From Streptomyces olindensis (GTDB taxonomy: Bacteria > Actinomycetota > Actinomycetes > Streptomycetales > Streptomycetaceae), in assembly GCA_000696115.1 (NCBI GenBank), contig JJOH01000095.1, positions 1 through 64,000 on the forward strand: a stretch of DNA of 64,000 nt, read 5' to 3'. A program made the translations under genes and the position numbers. The notes beneath the pieces are model-generated. The model was given only the letters and a program-made list of their open reading frames with translations. It did no database searches and was not told the origin of the DNA. Of this stretch, positions 8,935 to 17,487 are shown one piece after another. Numbering within the stretch: the first letter of the stretch is position 1; the number at the start of each line of letters is the position of its first letter.

Positions 8935-10143
8935 ATGTCTTCTGGAACCTCCGAAGCGAACAGCTCGGTGATCGTCGCGGGCGCGCGTACGCCCATGGGA
9001 CGGTTGCTCGGTTCGCTCAAGTCCTTCTCCGGAGCCGACCTCGGCGGCTTCGCGATCAAGGCCGCCCTCGACCGTGCGGGGATCGGCGGCGACCAGGTGC
9101 AGTACGTGATCATGGGGCAGGTGCTCCAGGCCGGGGCGGGGCAGATCCCGGCGCGTCAGGCCGCGGTCAAGGCCGGCATCCCGATGAACGTGCCGGCGCT
9201 GACCATCAACAAGGTGTGCCTCTCGGGCCTCGACGCGATCGCGCTCGCCGACCAGTTGATCCGCGCGGGTGAGTTCGACGTGGTCGTCGCCGGCGGCCAG
9301 GAGTCCATGACCAACGCCCCGCACCTGCTGCCCAAGTCCCGCGAGGGCTTCAAGTACGGCGCGGTGCAGATGCTCGACGCCATGGCCTACGACGGCCTGA
9401 CCGACTCCTTCGACGGCGTCGCCATGGGCGAGTCCACGGAGAAGCACAACACCCGCCTCGGCATCGGCCGGGCCGAGCAGGACGAGATCGCCGCGCTGTC
9501 CCACCAGCGGGCCGCCGCCGCGCAGAAGAACGGCCTGTTCGAGGCCGAGATCACGCCCGTCGAGATCCCGCAGCGCAAGGGCGACCCGGTGCTGTTCAGC
9601 AAGGACGAGGGCATCCGCGGCGACACGACCGTTGAGTCGCTCGGCAAGCTGCGCCCCGCCTTCTCCAAGGACGGCACGATCACGGCCGGTTCCGCCTCGC
9701 AGATCTCCGACGGTGCCGCCGCCGTGGTCGTGATGAGCAAGGCCAAGGCGCAGGAACTCGGCCTGGAGTGGATCGCCGAGATCGGGGCCCACGGGAACGT
9801 GGCCGGGCCGGACAACTCGCTTCAGTCGCAGCCGTCCAACGCGATCCAGCACGCGCTGAAGAAGGAGGGGCTGGGCGTCGAGGACCTTGACCTCATCGAG
9901 ATCAACGAGGCGTTCGCGGCGGTCGCCGTGCAGTCCATGAAGGACCTCGGGGTGTCCACCGAAAAGGTGAATGTCAACGGTGGTGCCATTGCCCTGGGTC
10001 ACCCGATCGGGATGTCCGGTGCGCGTCTCGTGCTGCATCTGGCGCTGGAGCTGAAGCGGCGGGGCGGCGGTGTGGGCGCGGCCGCGCTGTGCGGTGGCGG
10101 TGGTCAGGGTGACGCGCTGATCGTCCGGGTACCGAAGGCCTGA
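8935..10143 (+). CDS. Acetyl-CoA C-acetyltransferase (thiolase)
   Basis: This 402-residue thiolase condenses or cleaves acyl-CoAs (acetoacetyl-CoA and related 3-ketoacyl-CoAs). The nucleophilic Cys95 (NKVCLSGLDAI), His356 (ALGHPIGMSG) and second catalytic Cys386 (ALCGGGGQGDAL) are all present. A frame nine codons longer exists; the ATG at 8935 was chosen because AAGGGG lies just upstream and the protein then begins at normal family length. It is followed after 38 bp by meaB on the same strand, so the two probably form one transcript. It could act in biosynthetic or degradative direction, which the sequence does not decide. Confidence 0.93.
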   Translation: MSSGTSEANSSVIVAGARTPMGRLLGSLKSFSGADLGGFAIKAALDRAGIGGDQVQYVIMGQVLQAGAGQIPARQAAVKAGIPMNVPALTINKVCLSGLDAIALADQLIRAGEFDVVVAGGQESMTNAPHLLPKSREGFKYGAVQMLDAMAYDGLTDSFDGVAMGESTEKHNTRLGIGRAEQDEIAALSHQRAAAAQKNGLFEAEITPVEIPQRKGDPVLFSKDEGIRGDTTVESLGKLRPAFSKDGTITAGSASQISDGAAAVVVMSKAKAQELGLEWIAEIGAHGNVAGPDNSLQSQPSNAIQHALKKEGLGVEDLDLIEINEAFAAVAVQSMKDLGVSTEKVNVNGGAIALGHPIGMSGARLVLHLALELKRRGGGVGAAALCGGGGQGDALIVRVPKA

Positions 10144-10181
10144 CGGCGGTTTCGGATCCCCCTTTCACGAACGGAGCTGTG

Positions 10182-11153
10182 ATGCAGGACGTCTCCACGC
10201 TGGTGGCCCAGGCCAGGGAGGGGCGGCCGCGGGCCGTCGCCCGGCTGATCTCGCTGGTGGAGGGGGCGTCCCCGCAGCTCCGGGAGGTCATGGCGGCGCT
10301 CGCGCCGCTGACCGGAGGGGCGTACGTGGTGGGGCTGACCGGGTCGCCCGGGGTCGGCAAGTCGACGTCGACCTCGGCGCTGGTCACCGCCTACCGCAAG
10401 CAGGGCAAGCGGGTCGGCGTGCTCGCCGTCGACCCGTCGTCCCCGTTCTCCGGCGGTGCGCTGCTCGGGGACCGGGTGCGGATGTCGGAGCACGCGTCCG
10501 ACCCGGGCGTGTACATCCGCTCGATGGCGACGCGGGGGCATCTGGGCGGGCTGGCGTGGGCCGCGCCCCAGGCGATCCGGGTGCTGGACGCGGCCGGCTG
10601 CGACGTGATCCTCGTCGAGACGGTGGGGGTCGGGCAGTCCGAGGTGGAGATCGCCTCGCAGGCGGACACGTCCGTGGTGCTGCTCGCGCCCGGGATGGGG
10701 GACGGGATCCAGGCGGCCAAGGCCGGGATCCTGGAGATCGGCGACGTGTACGTCGTGAACAAGGCCGACCGGGACGGGGCCGACGCGACGGCCCGCGAGC
10801 TGAACCACATGCTGGGGCTGGGGGAGGCGCGGGGGCCGGGCGACTGGCGCCCGCCGATCGTCAAGACGGTCGCCGCGCGGGGCGAGGGCGTGGACGAGGT
10901 CGTCGAGGCGCTGGAGAAGCACCGGGCCTGGATGGAGGAGCGGGGGGTCCTCGCCGAACGGCGGATGGCCCGGGCTTCGCGCGAGGTCGAGACGATCGCG
11001 GTGACGGCGCTGCGGGAGCGGATCGGGGACCTGCACGGGGACCGGCGGCTGGGGGCGCTTGCGGAGCGGATCGTGGCCGGGGAACTGGACCCCTATCGGG
11101 CGGCGGACGAGCTGGTCGCGGGGTTGACGAGCGCCTCTGCCTCCGGCGGTTGA
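10182..11153 (+). CDS. meaB: MeaB-type GTPase chaperone of an acyl-CoA mutase
   Basis: This 323-residue G3E-family P-loop GTPase protects and reactivates adenosylcobalamin-dependent acyl-CoA mutases. Walker A GLTGSPGVGKST spans residues 51-62. The characteristic DPSSPFSGGALLGDRVRM and ETVGVGQSEVE segments and the guanine-specificity motif NKAD (193-196) are visible. The start is GTGATG; the ATG at 10182 has GGAG five bases upstream and was preferred. It sits behind the thiolase and near the epimerase. The mutase large subunit icmA lies at 28880-30580, on the far side of the pigment-type cluster. Confidence 0.94.
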   Translation: MQDVSTLVAQAREGRPRAVARLISLVEGASPQLREVMAALAPLTGGAYVVGLTGSPGVGKSTSTSALVTAYRKQGKRVGVLAVDPSSPFSGGALLGDRVRMSEHASDPGVYIRSMATRGHLGGLAWAAPQAIRVLDAAGCDVILVETVGVGQSEVEIASQADTSVVLLAPGMGDGIQAAKAGILEIGDVYVVNKADRDGADATARELNHMLGLGEARGPGDWRPPIVKTVAARGEGVDEVVEALEKHRAWMEERGVLAERRMARASREVETIAVTALRERIGDLHGDRRLGALAERIVAGELDPYRAADELVAGLTSASASGG

Positions 11154-11340
11154 GCCGGGGGGCCTGCGGCGGCCTGTGCGGCTGTGTGGGGGCTTGTGTT
11201 GCGCCTACTCGCCGGTGGGTGGGTCGGGGCCGCGCCGGGGGTGTCCTCCCTCCCTGGCGTCCCGCTCAGCTGCGGGCATGCGTGCCGCCAGGGGCGGCAC
11301 GGGTGGGCGCAGCGGTACCCCGCTGCGCCGGGTTGCGTAA

Positions 11341-11370
11341 CGCCCCGGCGTCAGCACAGACGCCGGGGCG
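11341..11370. terminator. Bidirectional terminator between meaB and the PepSY gene
   Basis: A perfect 12-bp stem (CGCCCCGGCGTC and complement) with a 6-nt loop lies between convergent genes ending at 11153 and 11393. The rest of the 239-bp intergenic stretch shows no coding signal. Confidence 0.8.
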
Positions 11371-11392
11371 GTTGATATCGGGCAGTGAGTGG

Positions 11393-12046
11393 TCAGTCCT
11401 GGTCGTCGTCGGCGTCGTCGTCCTGCGCGTCGGAGCGGTCCACCGTGACCTTGCCCGTCTTCAGGTCGATCTTCCAGTCCTGCTCGGCGCCGCCGGACGT
11501 GCGGGTCTCGGCCTCCCAGGACTTGTTCTTGCCGTCCTCGTCCAGGTCGACGGAGGTCACCACGCCCTTGTCGGCGGCAGCCTTCGCGGCCTCCTCGGCC
11601 GTCACCGAGGAACCCTTCAGGGTCGCCCGCACCTGCGCCGTGTCGTCCTCGTCGTCGGCGTGCGAACCGAGGACCTTGCCGCTGGACGGGTCGACGCTCA
11701 CGCTGTGCCAGGTGTTGTCGCCGGACAGGACATCGACCTTCCAGACCACCTTGGCGCTGTCGTCCTCGTCGTCCAGCTCGGCGGAGACGGCCGTACCCGA
11801 GGTGTGCTTCAGCGCGGAGGCGATCGCCTCGGGCGCGGTGACGTCGGAGGAGGAGACCCGAGCGGCGTCGTCGTCGCGGTCGTCCGCACCGTCCTGGTCG
11901 TCACGGACGTCGTCGCCCGACAGCCGGGTGTCGGCCGTCTGCCGCGCCGAGCCCGTGTCGTCTCCCGTGGTCGCCAGGGCCGTGGCCGTACCGCCTCCGA
12001 TCAGAGCGGCGGCGGTCACAGCGGCGATCACGATGTTGCGCTTCAT
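11393..12046 (-). CDS. Secreted PepSY-domain protein
   Basis: This 217-residue exported protein has an N-terminal signal peptide (MKRNIVIAAVTAAALIGGG, cleavage likely after ALA or TATALA). A strongly acidic Asp-rich spacer (about 35-65) is followed by two PepSY domains: about 68-130 with VDPSSGKVLG, and about 140-205 with IDLKTGKVTV. The C-terminus is an Asp-rich tail. PepSY domains are thought to inhibit or sense extracellular peptidases or to bind cations. The gene diverges from a two-component pair with only 116 bp between starts. That region holds an inverted repeat, so it is probably a target of that system. The acidic runs suggest calcium or other divalent-cation binding (inference). 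Confidence 0.88.
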   Translation of the reverse strand: MKRNIVIAAVTAAALIGGGTATALATTGDDTGSARQTADTRLSGDDVRDDQDGADDRDDDAARVSSSDVTAPEAIASALKHTSGTAVSAELDDEDDSAKVVWKVDVLSGDNTWHSVSVDPSSGKVLGSHADDEDDTAQVRATLKGSSVTAEEAAKAAADKGVVTSVDLDEDGKNKSWEAETRTSGGAEQDWKIDLKTGKVTVDRSDAQDDDADDDQD

Positions 12047-12108
12047 GCGGATTCCTCCCGAGTCGTTTCGTTTTCGACGTCTTCGACTCTGGCGGACGGA
12101 GGCTGAGA

Positions 12109-12144
12109 GGAACCTGAAACCCCCTGAAGGGATCTTCAGGTTCC
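12109..12144. promoter_or_regulatory. Inverted repeat between PepSY gene and response regulator
   Basis: GGAACCTGAA (12109-12118) and TTCAGGTTCC (12135-12144) form a perfect 10-bp inverted repeat. A further CCTGAAGG lies inside it, so CTGAA also recurs as a direct repeat of about one helical turn. The site ends 18 bp before the response-regulator ATG. This arrangement is typical of OmpR-family binding sites. Confidence 0.6.
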
Positions 12145-12162
12145 CTTTGCCACTCTTTACGC

Positions 12163-12831
12163 ATGCGCCTGTTGATCGTGGAGGACGAGAAGCGGCTGGC
12201 CCTGTCGCTCGCCAGGGGCCTGACGGCCGAGGGGTACGCCGTGGACGTCGTCCACGACGGTCGGGAGGGGCTGCACCAGGCCTCGGAGGGGGCGTACGAC
12301 CTGGTGATCCTCGACATCATGCTGCCGGGCCTCAACGGCTACCGGGTCTGCGCCGCCCTGCGCGCCGCCGGGCACGAGGTGCCGATCCTGATGCTGACCG
12401 CCAAGGACGGTGAGTACGACGAGGCCGAGGGGCTCGACACGGGCGCGGACGACTACCTGACCAAGCCGTTCTCGTACGTCGTGCTCGTCGCTCGGATCAA
12501 GGCGCTGCTGCGGCGGCGCGGGCAGGGTGCGGGGGCCTCGCCCGTGCATGTGCACGGGGACCTGAAGGTGGATACGGCCGCTCGCCGGGTGTTCCTCGGG
12601 GAGGACGAGATCTCCCTCACCGCCAAGGAGTTCTCCGTGTTGGAGCAGCTCGTGCTGCGGGCGGGCGAGGTGGTGTCCAAGTCCGAGATCCTGGAGCACG
12701 TCTGGGACTTCGCGTACGAGGGCGACCCGAACATCGTCGAGGTGTACGTCAGCACCCTGCGGCGCAAGCTGCGCCCGGGGCTGATCCGGACCGTGCGCGG
12801 TGCCGGGTACCGGCTGGAGACCTCGCCGTGA
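12163..12831 (+). CDS. OmpR/PhoB-family response regulator
   Basis: This 222-residue regulator has an N-terminal receiver with acidic pocket E7/D8 and phospho-acceptor Asp51 (LVILDIMLPGLNG). The conserved Lys is in LTKPFSY. The C-terminal winged helix (about 125-220) has VVSKSEILEHVWDF and VYVSTLRRKL. Its stop overlaps the kinase GTG by four bases (GTGA), so the pair is translationally coupled. The divergent PepSY gene and the inverted repeat in the promoter suggest that it controls that gene and itself. Confidence 0.93.
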   Translation: MRLLIVEDEKRLALSLARGLTAEGYAVDVVHDGREGLHQASEGAYDLVILDIMLPGLNGYRVCAALRAAGHEVPILMLTAKDGEYDEAEGLDTGADDYLTKPFSYVVLVARIKALLRRRGQGAGASPVHVHGDLKVDTAARRVFLGEDEISLTAKEFSVLEQLVLRAGEVVSKSEILEHVWDFAYEGDPNIVEVYVSTLRRKLRPGLIRTVRGAGYRLETSP

Positions 12832-14249
12832 GGCGGCTCTTCGGGTCCGTCCGGGCGAGGGCCACGCTGGCGGCCACGCTCGTGGTCGCGGTGGCGCTCG
12901 TCGCGGCCGGGGCCGCCGTGCTGCTGTCGCTGCGGTCGAATCTGATGGGCGAGGCCGGCACGCAGGCGGAGCGCTCCGCGCGGGCGGTCGCCTCCGAGCT
13001 CGCCGCCGGGACGCCGTACGACAAGCTGTCGGGCCTGGACGGGGACGTCGGGCCGGTGCAGGTCCTCGACGAGGACAAGCGGCTGGTCGCGGTCAGTGAG
13101 GACCTGCAGCGGATCAGCGGTACGGACAGCGCGAAGGTGAAGGCGCAGCCGTCGGCCGCGGCGCCACGCGGGGACGACGATGACGACGCCGATGACTCCG
13201 GCGACTCGGGCGCGTCTCTCGAACCGGGGGAGATCTCCGGGGAGAGCGTCTTCAGGAACGGGTCGGCGACGGTCGACGGGGACACGGAGGACTACCGGTT
13301 CGCCGCCGTGGAGGTGGAGACCCATGACCGGGGGCACCTCAAGGTCTTCGCCGGTGCCCCGCTGGCCGCCGAGCACGGGGCCGTGCGGAGCGCGCTGACC
13401 GTGATGCTGATCGGATTCCCGCTGCTGCTGGGCGTGGTCGCGGGCGTGACCTGGCTGGTCACCCGGCGGGCCCTGCGGCCGGTGGAGGGCATCCGGCGCG
13501 AGATGGCCGCGATCACCCAGTCCGAGGACCTCGCCCGGCGCGTCCCCGAGCCGGACACCCACGACGAGATCGCCCGGCTCGCCAGCACCACCAACGAGAC
13601 GCTCGCCGCCCTGGAGACGTCCGTGGAGCGGCAGCGGCGCTTCGTCGCCGACGCCTCCCACGAGCTGCGCAGCCCCATCGCCTCGCTGCGGACGCAGCTG
13701 GAGGTGGCCGCCGCCCATCCCGAACTGCTCGACCTCGACGGGGCCGTGGAGGACACCGTGCGGCTCCAGCGGCTCGCCGCCGATCTGCTGCTGCTCGCCC
13801 GGCTGGACGCGGGGGAGCGGCCCCATGACGCGCGCGTCGACCTCGCCGGGCTGGCCCGGGAGGAGGCCGAGGGGCGGACGGGCGTGACGGTGGACGCGGA
13901 GCCGGTGGAGGTGGCCGGATCGCGGGGGCAGTTGGGGCGGGTGCTGGCCAATCTGCTCGACAACGCCCAGCGGCACGCCCGGACGGCCGTCACCGTGAGC
14001 GTGCGGCGCGAGGGGGACCGGGCCGTCGTCGGTGTGGCGGACGACGGGGACGGTGTGCCCGAGGGCGACCGGGAGCGGATCTTCGAGCGGTTCGTCCGGC
14101 TGGACGCCGCCCGCAGCCGCGACGACGGCGGTGCCGGACTGGGCCTCGCCATCGCCCGGGACGTCGCCGTGAGGCACGGCGGCACGCTGACGGCCGGACA
14201 GGGACCCGCAGGCGGAGCCCTGTTCGAACTCCGCCTGCCCCTCGCCTAG
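12828..14249 (+). CDS. Sensor histidine kinase
   Basis: This 473-residue membrane kinase has TM1 at about 13-35, an extracellular sensor of about 150 residues, TM2 at about 188-210 and a HAMP linker. The dimerisation/phospho-acceptor helix carries His278 (DASHELRSPIASL). The ATPase domain has NLLDNAQRHA, DDGDGVPEGDRERIFERF and GAGLGLAIARD. The sensor contains an Asp run (DDDDDADD, about 112-125) that mirrors the acidic segments of the neighbouring secreted PepSY protein. That suggests a shared ligand such as a cation or basic peptide (inference). It starts with GTG inside the response-regulator stop. Confidence 0.93.
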   Translation: MRRLFGSVRARATLAATLVVAVALVAAGAAVLLSLRSNLMGEAGTQAERSARAVASELAAGTPYDKLSGLDGDVGPVQVLDEDKRLVAVSEDLQRISGTDSAKVKAQPSAAAPRGDDDDDADDSGDSGASLEPGEISGESVFRNGSATVDGDTEDYRFAAVEVETHDRGHLKVFAGAPLAAEHGAVRSALTVMLIGFPLLLGVVAGVTWLVTRRALRPVEGIRREMAAITQSEDLARRVPEPDTHDEIARLASTTNETLAALETSVERQRRFVADASHELRSPIASLRTQLEVAAAHPELLDLDGAVEDTVRLQRLAADLLLLARLDAGERPHDARVDLAGLAREEAEGRTGVTVDAEPVEVAGSRGQLGRVLANLLDNAQRHARTAVTVSVRREGDRAVVGVADDGDGVPEGDRERIFERFVRLDAARSRDDGGAGLGLAIARDVAVRHGGTLTAGQGPAGGALFELRLPLA

Positions 14250-14259
14250 CGGGCTGCCG

Positions 14260-14736
14260 TCACGGGCGCCCGCGCTGGCCGCGCAGGTGCTCCGCGATGG
14301 GCTTGAGGGCCTTGTCGAGCTCCGTCAGGGCCTCGGGGGACAGCAGGTCGATGAAGTGCCTGCGCACCGACGCCACGTGGTGGGGCGCGACCTTCTGCAT
14401 CGTCGCCATGCCGTGCTCGGTGAGGACGGCGTAGAGCCCCCGGCGGTCGGACTCGCAGTTCTCCCGCCGGACCAGGTTCGCGTTCTCCATGCGCGTGATC
14501 TGGTGCGAGAGGCGGCTCTTGGACTGGAGGGTGGCGGAGGCGAGGTCGCTCATCCGCATCCGCTGGTCCTCGGACTCGGAGAGATTCACCAGGATCTCGT
14601 AGTCGTTCATTGTCAGGCCGAACGGCTGCAGGTCCTTCTCGAGCTGGTACGTCAACAGCCTGTTGACCTCCAGGTGGGTGCGCCAGGCGCACTGCTCCGC
14701 ATCGGTCAGCCAGCGAGTGGCCGTCTCGGTCTCCAT
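14260..14736 (-). CDS. absC: MarR-family regulator, AbsC-like
   Basis: This 158-residue MarR protein has a winged helix from about residue 45 to 110 (MSDLASATLQSKSRLSHQITRMENANLV, then RRENCESDRRGLYAVLTEHG wing) between dimerisation helices. Length and position next to the AIM24 genes match AbsC of S. coelicolor. AbsC is known to influence antibiotic production and zinc-responsive genes. It is convergent with the histidine kinase (10 bp between stops). A palindrome at 14745-14761, nine bases before the ATG, is a good candidate for autoregulation. The MarR call is firm; the orthology to AbsC rests on recalled synteny and length. Confidence 0.8.
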   Translation of the reverse strand: METETATRWLTDAEQCAWRTHLEVNRLLTYQLEKDLQPFGLTMNDYEILVNLSESEDQRMRMSDLASATLQSKSRLSHQITRMENANLVRRENCESDRRGLYAVLTEHGMATMQKVAPHHVASVRRHFIDLLSPEALTELDKALKPIAEHLRGQRGRP

Positions 14737-14744
14737 GAATGAAG

Positions 14745-14761
14745 TCTACCTAAAAGGTTGA
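14745..14761. promoter_or_regulatory. Candidate MarR operator at the absC start
   Basis: TCTACCT-AAA-AGGTTGA is a 17-bp interrupted palindrome with one mismatched pair, located 8 bp upstream of the absC ATG in unusually AT-rich surroundings. Position and size fit MarR autoregulation. Confidence 0.5.
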
Positions 14762-14852
14762 AAGGCGAACTAGTGAGGGTTTTCGTGTGACGACGCACGC
14801 CTGCCGAACGTTGGTGCGCAGGCGTTCGATGTCACACTCCGCAGACTACCGC

Positions 14853-15653
14853 TCACAGCCCGAAGCGACGCTGGAGGTCCCCCAGCTGTCCGGGAAGACG
14901 CGGTGCCCCGGACTGCCCGGCCTGGGGGCCGTGCGCCCCGCCGCCGGGCACGCCGGCCTGGTGCGGAACGGCTCCCGTGTCCTGCTCGGCCATCAGGGTC
15001 TCGGACGACTGGAGCAGCACCGTGCCGGCGCCGACGAACTCGAACTGGTGCTCCTCGCCGGAGACCCCTCCGAGGCCCGTCAGCGCACGTAGACCGCCCA
15101 TCACGCCGGTCATGTAGCCGTGGTCGTAGTGGTGGCAGGGGGAGGGGCAGTCGGCCCAGCCGACCAGGGCCTGGGGGTCGACCCGGATCGGGGGTTCCAT
15201 GAACACCACCGGCCCGTTCGACGCGGCCACGAACTTTCCGGTTCCGATGAGGGTGAGAAAACCCGGCACGATTGATTGCTTCAGTGCGAGAGTTGGCTGA
15301 AAAGCAAGCAGGTTGCCGGAGCGAATGGTCAGATTGCCGTCCTCCAGGTCGTACGAGTTCACGTCGAAGGCCCGGTCGGCGAGGAGCATCTTGCCCGAGC
15401 CCTCCGCCACGACCCAGTCGCTCGCGTGCAGAGGCGAATGGAAGGACGTACGGACAAGACGGTCCAGCCGGCCGTGTCCCACGCCGTTGAAGTCGATCGA
15501 GCCGTAGTAGGCGATCATCTTCCCCTTCTGCAGGAACCACTGGCTCCCCTTGAGCTCCACGCAGAAGGTGTAGGGATTGACGTTGTCGTCGGGCGGCAGG
15601 GTCGCCGGGTCGAAGACCGCGGGGCCGGCGCCCGGGGTTCCGTACGTGCTCAC
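14853..15653 (-). CDS. AIM24-family protein (third of three)
   Basis: This 266-residue member of the AIM24/DUF124 beta-barrel family starts with GTG at 15653, overlapping the stop of the preceding paralogue by four bases. It has the family pattern: an N-terminal strand with FLQKGKMIAYYGS, a central GSGKMLLADRAFDVNSYDLEDGNLTIRSGNLLAF, and a C-terminal GAGTVLLQSSE. A Cys/His-rich insertion (ADCPSPCHHYDH, about 170-181) and a Gly/Pro/Gln-rich tail distinguish it from the other two. Bacterial members have no established function; distant relatives are a mitochondrial assembly factor and tellurite-associated proteins. No signal peptide was seen. Confidence 0.85.
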   Translation of the reverse strand: MSTYGTPGAGPAVFDPATLPPDDNVNPYTFCVELKGSQWFLQKGKMIAYYGSIDFNGVGHGRLDRLVRTSFHSPLHASDWVVAEGSGKMLLADRAFDVNSYDLEDGNLTIRSGNLLAFQPTLALKQSIVPGFLTLIGTGKFVAASNGPVVFMEPPIRVDPQALVGWADCPSPCHHYDHGYMTGVMGGLRALTGLGGVSGEEHQFEFVGAGTVLLQSSETLMAEQDTGAVPHQAGVPGGGAHGPQAGQSGAPRLPGQLGDLQRRFGL

Positions 15654-16300
15654 AGCTTCTCCTCCGACGCCTGGACGTACACCGCACCGCTGCCGCTCAG
15701 CTCCAGCTGGAACGCCTCGCCCGAGCCGCGGCCCACCATGTCCCGCCAGCCCAGGGCGGTGGACAGCTTGTTGCGGACGTCGCCGTGGTGGGCGACGTAG
15801 GCCTGCGGGTCCACATGGACCGGCCGCTGGGGCGTGATCGGGATCTCGATCACCCCGCCATGGGCCATGACCGCGACGGCCCCGTGTCCCTTGAGCGTGG
15901 TCGTGAACAGCCCCTGGCCGCTGACCTGCCCCCGGACCATGCCCATGACGCCGCCCTGCGAGCCCAGGAACATCGTGCCCTGCTGGAGCGTGCCCTCGAA
16001 GGCCAGGAGGCGGTCGGCCTCCACGTACAGCGTGTCGCCGGCGAGCCGGATGACCTGGACGTGGTGCCCGCCGTGCCCGAACAGGACCGTGCCGCTGCCC
16101 TCGACGGTCATCAACGGCGTGTCCTCGTCGGCGACCCGGCGGCCGATCATCGACATGATCCCGCCCTGGCCGCCCGCCATGTTGGGTGTGAAGGACACCT
16201 CGCCCCGGTAGGCGAGCATCGCGCCGCGCTGGCTGAACAGCCGCTGACCCGGCGCGACCGTCGCCTCGACCATCTTCGCGTTGATCTCCCGGAAGGCCAT
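15650..16300 (-). CDS. AIM24-family protein (second of three)
   Basis: This 216-residue paralogue is of compact family length. The repeated motif pattern is clear: LFSQRGAMLAYRGEV at the N-terminus, GSGTVLFGHGGHHVQVIRLAGDTLYVEADRLLAF in the middle and GSGAVYVQASEEKL at the end. The gene is packed between its paralogues (4-bp overlap downstream, 1 bp upstream), so all three are expected as one mRNA. No catalytic residues can be assigned. A scaffold or membrane-associated role is only a guess. Confidence 0.85.
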   Translation of the reverse strand: MAFREINAKMVEATVAPGQRLFSQRGAMLAYRGEVSFTPNMAGGQGGIMSMIGRRVADEDTPLMTVEGSGTVLFGHGGHHVQVIRLAGDTLYVEADRLLAFEGTLQQGTMFLGSQGGVMGMVRGQVSGQGLFTTTLKGHGAVAVMAHGGVIEIPITPQRPVHVDPQAYVAHHGDVRNKLSTALGWRDMVGRGSGEAFQLELSGSGAVYVQASEEKL

Positions 16301-16301
16301 C

Positions 16302-16934
16302 TCACACGTCTCCCGCGATCGTGTTCCGCTCGCTCGGCTGCACGTACACCAGCCCGTCCCCCTCGAACCGCATCTGGAAGGCCTCGCCGCCGCCCTCCCC
16401 GAGCAACGTGCGGAACGTCACACCGGACTGGAAGGACTGCCGCAGGTTCCCCTGGTGCGCCACGTAGGCGCCCGGGTCCACGGTCAGCGGGTACTGCGGG
16501 CTGACGCGCAGCACCACGGCCGGCCCGTCGGACATGATCGCGGCCTGGCCGTGGCCCTCGACGGTCGTCGTGAAGAGGCCGTTGCCCTGCGAGGCTCCGC
16601 GCAGGCCCGTGAACTCCGTGCCCGTGCGCAGCCCGCCGTCGGTCGCGAGCAGGTTGCTCGACTCCACGTAGAGCTTGTCGCCCTGGACGCTGACCAGGTT
16701 GATCTCGGAGGCGCGGTCGGCGAACCAGCAGGTGCCCCGGCCCTTCACCTCCATCAACGTCATCTGCTCACCGGTCAGCCGCCGGGTCACCATGCCCCGG
16801 ATGCCCTCGCCGCCACCGCTGAGCTTCTTGAAGGCCATCTCGCCGTCGTACGCGACCATCGAGCCGTTCTTCGCCTTCACGGCGTCTCCGGTCATGTCGA
16901 CGGCGAGCACCTTGCTGCTCTGAAGTCGGAACAT
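16302..16934 (-). CDS. AIM24-family protein (first of three)
   Basis: This 210-residue protein has the same motif order as the next two genes (KNGSMVAYDGEMAFKKL, GRGTCWFADRASEINLVSVQGDKLYVESSNLLA, GDGLVYVQPSE). The ATG at 16934 was preferred over a GTG two codons upstream; neither has a clear ribosome site. It opens a three-gene operon divergent from the DUF3817 gene at 17143, and about 200 bp between them holds both promoters. The three proteins differ enough to be old duplicates, suggesting a hetero-oligomer (inference). Confidence 0.82.
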   Translation of the reverse strand: MFRLQSSKVLAVDMTGDAVKAKNGSMVAYDGEMAFKKLSGGGEGIRGMVTRRLTGEQMTLMEVKGRGTCWFADRASEINLVSVQGDKLYVESSNLLATDGGLRTGTEFTGLRGASQGNGLFTTTVEGHGQAAIMSDGPAVVLRVSPQYPLTVDPGAYVAHQGNLRQSFQSGVTFRTLLGEGGGEAFQMRFEGDGLVYVQPSERNTIAGDV

Positions 16935-17142
16935 CGCCACATGCGCGACGGTAGCCGCAGGCCGGGCGCCACGGACAGGGCCCGTGGGTGGAGAACGACC
17001 CTGACCGGACCCCTAGGGGCCCCCGGGCCGAGGGGCCAGCGGTGGTTTGCCACAATGGGCCGGGACGCTTGTGCGTGCGTTCACAAAGCGCTTTCGCAGA
17101 GCGTCAGGCCCCAGCAAGACCGTCTCCCACCGAAGGTGACCC

Positions 17143-17487
17143 GTGGACCTCAAGACCGCCACCGCCATCCGCCGCCTCCGCCTGGTCTCGGCCCCCGAGG
17201 CGATCTCCTTCCTCCTCCTGCTGGTCTGCTCGGTGCTGAAGCGGACCACGGACTTCAACGCCGTGCCGGTGATGGGCATGGTGCACGGCGTCCTGTTCAT
17301 CCTGTACGTGATCTTCTGGGCCGACGCGTGGAACCGGACGAAGTGGTCGGCGAAGACCGCCGCGCTGTACTTCGTGCTCTCGGTGCTGCCCGCCGGCGGG
17401 TTCTTCGCCGAGCGCAAGCTGCGGCGTGAGGCCGAGGACGCGGTGATCGCGTCCCGGGCGCGCCAGGAAGGTGCGGTGAAGGCGTGA
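17143..17487 (+). CDS. DUF3817 membrane protein
   Basis: This 114-residue protein has three hydrophobic segments (about 17-34, 43-60 and 70-86) and the pattern of the DUF3817 family: APEAISFLLLL, MGMVHGVLFILYVIFWADAW and LPAGGFFAERKL. The start is GTG with GAAGGTG upstream. Its stop overlaps the next GTG by four bases. A clear paralogue is at 28466-28804, on the other side of the polyketide cluster. Function is unknown. Confidence 0.85.
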   Translation: MDLKTATAIRRLRLVSAPEAISFLLLLVCSVLKRTTDFNAVPVMGMVHGVLFILYVIFWADAWNRTKWSAKTAALYFVLSVLPAGGFFAERKLRREAEDAVIASRARQEGAVKA

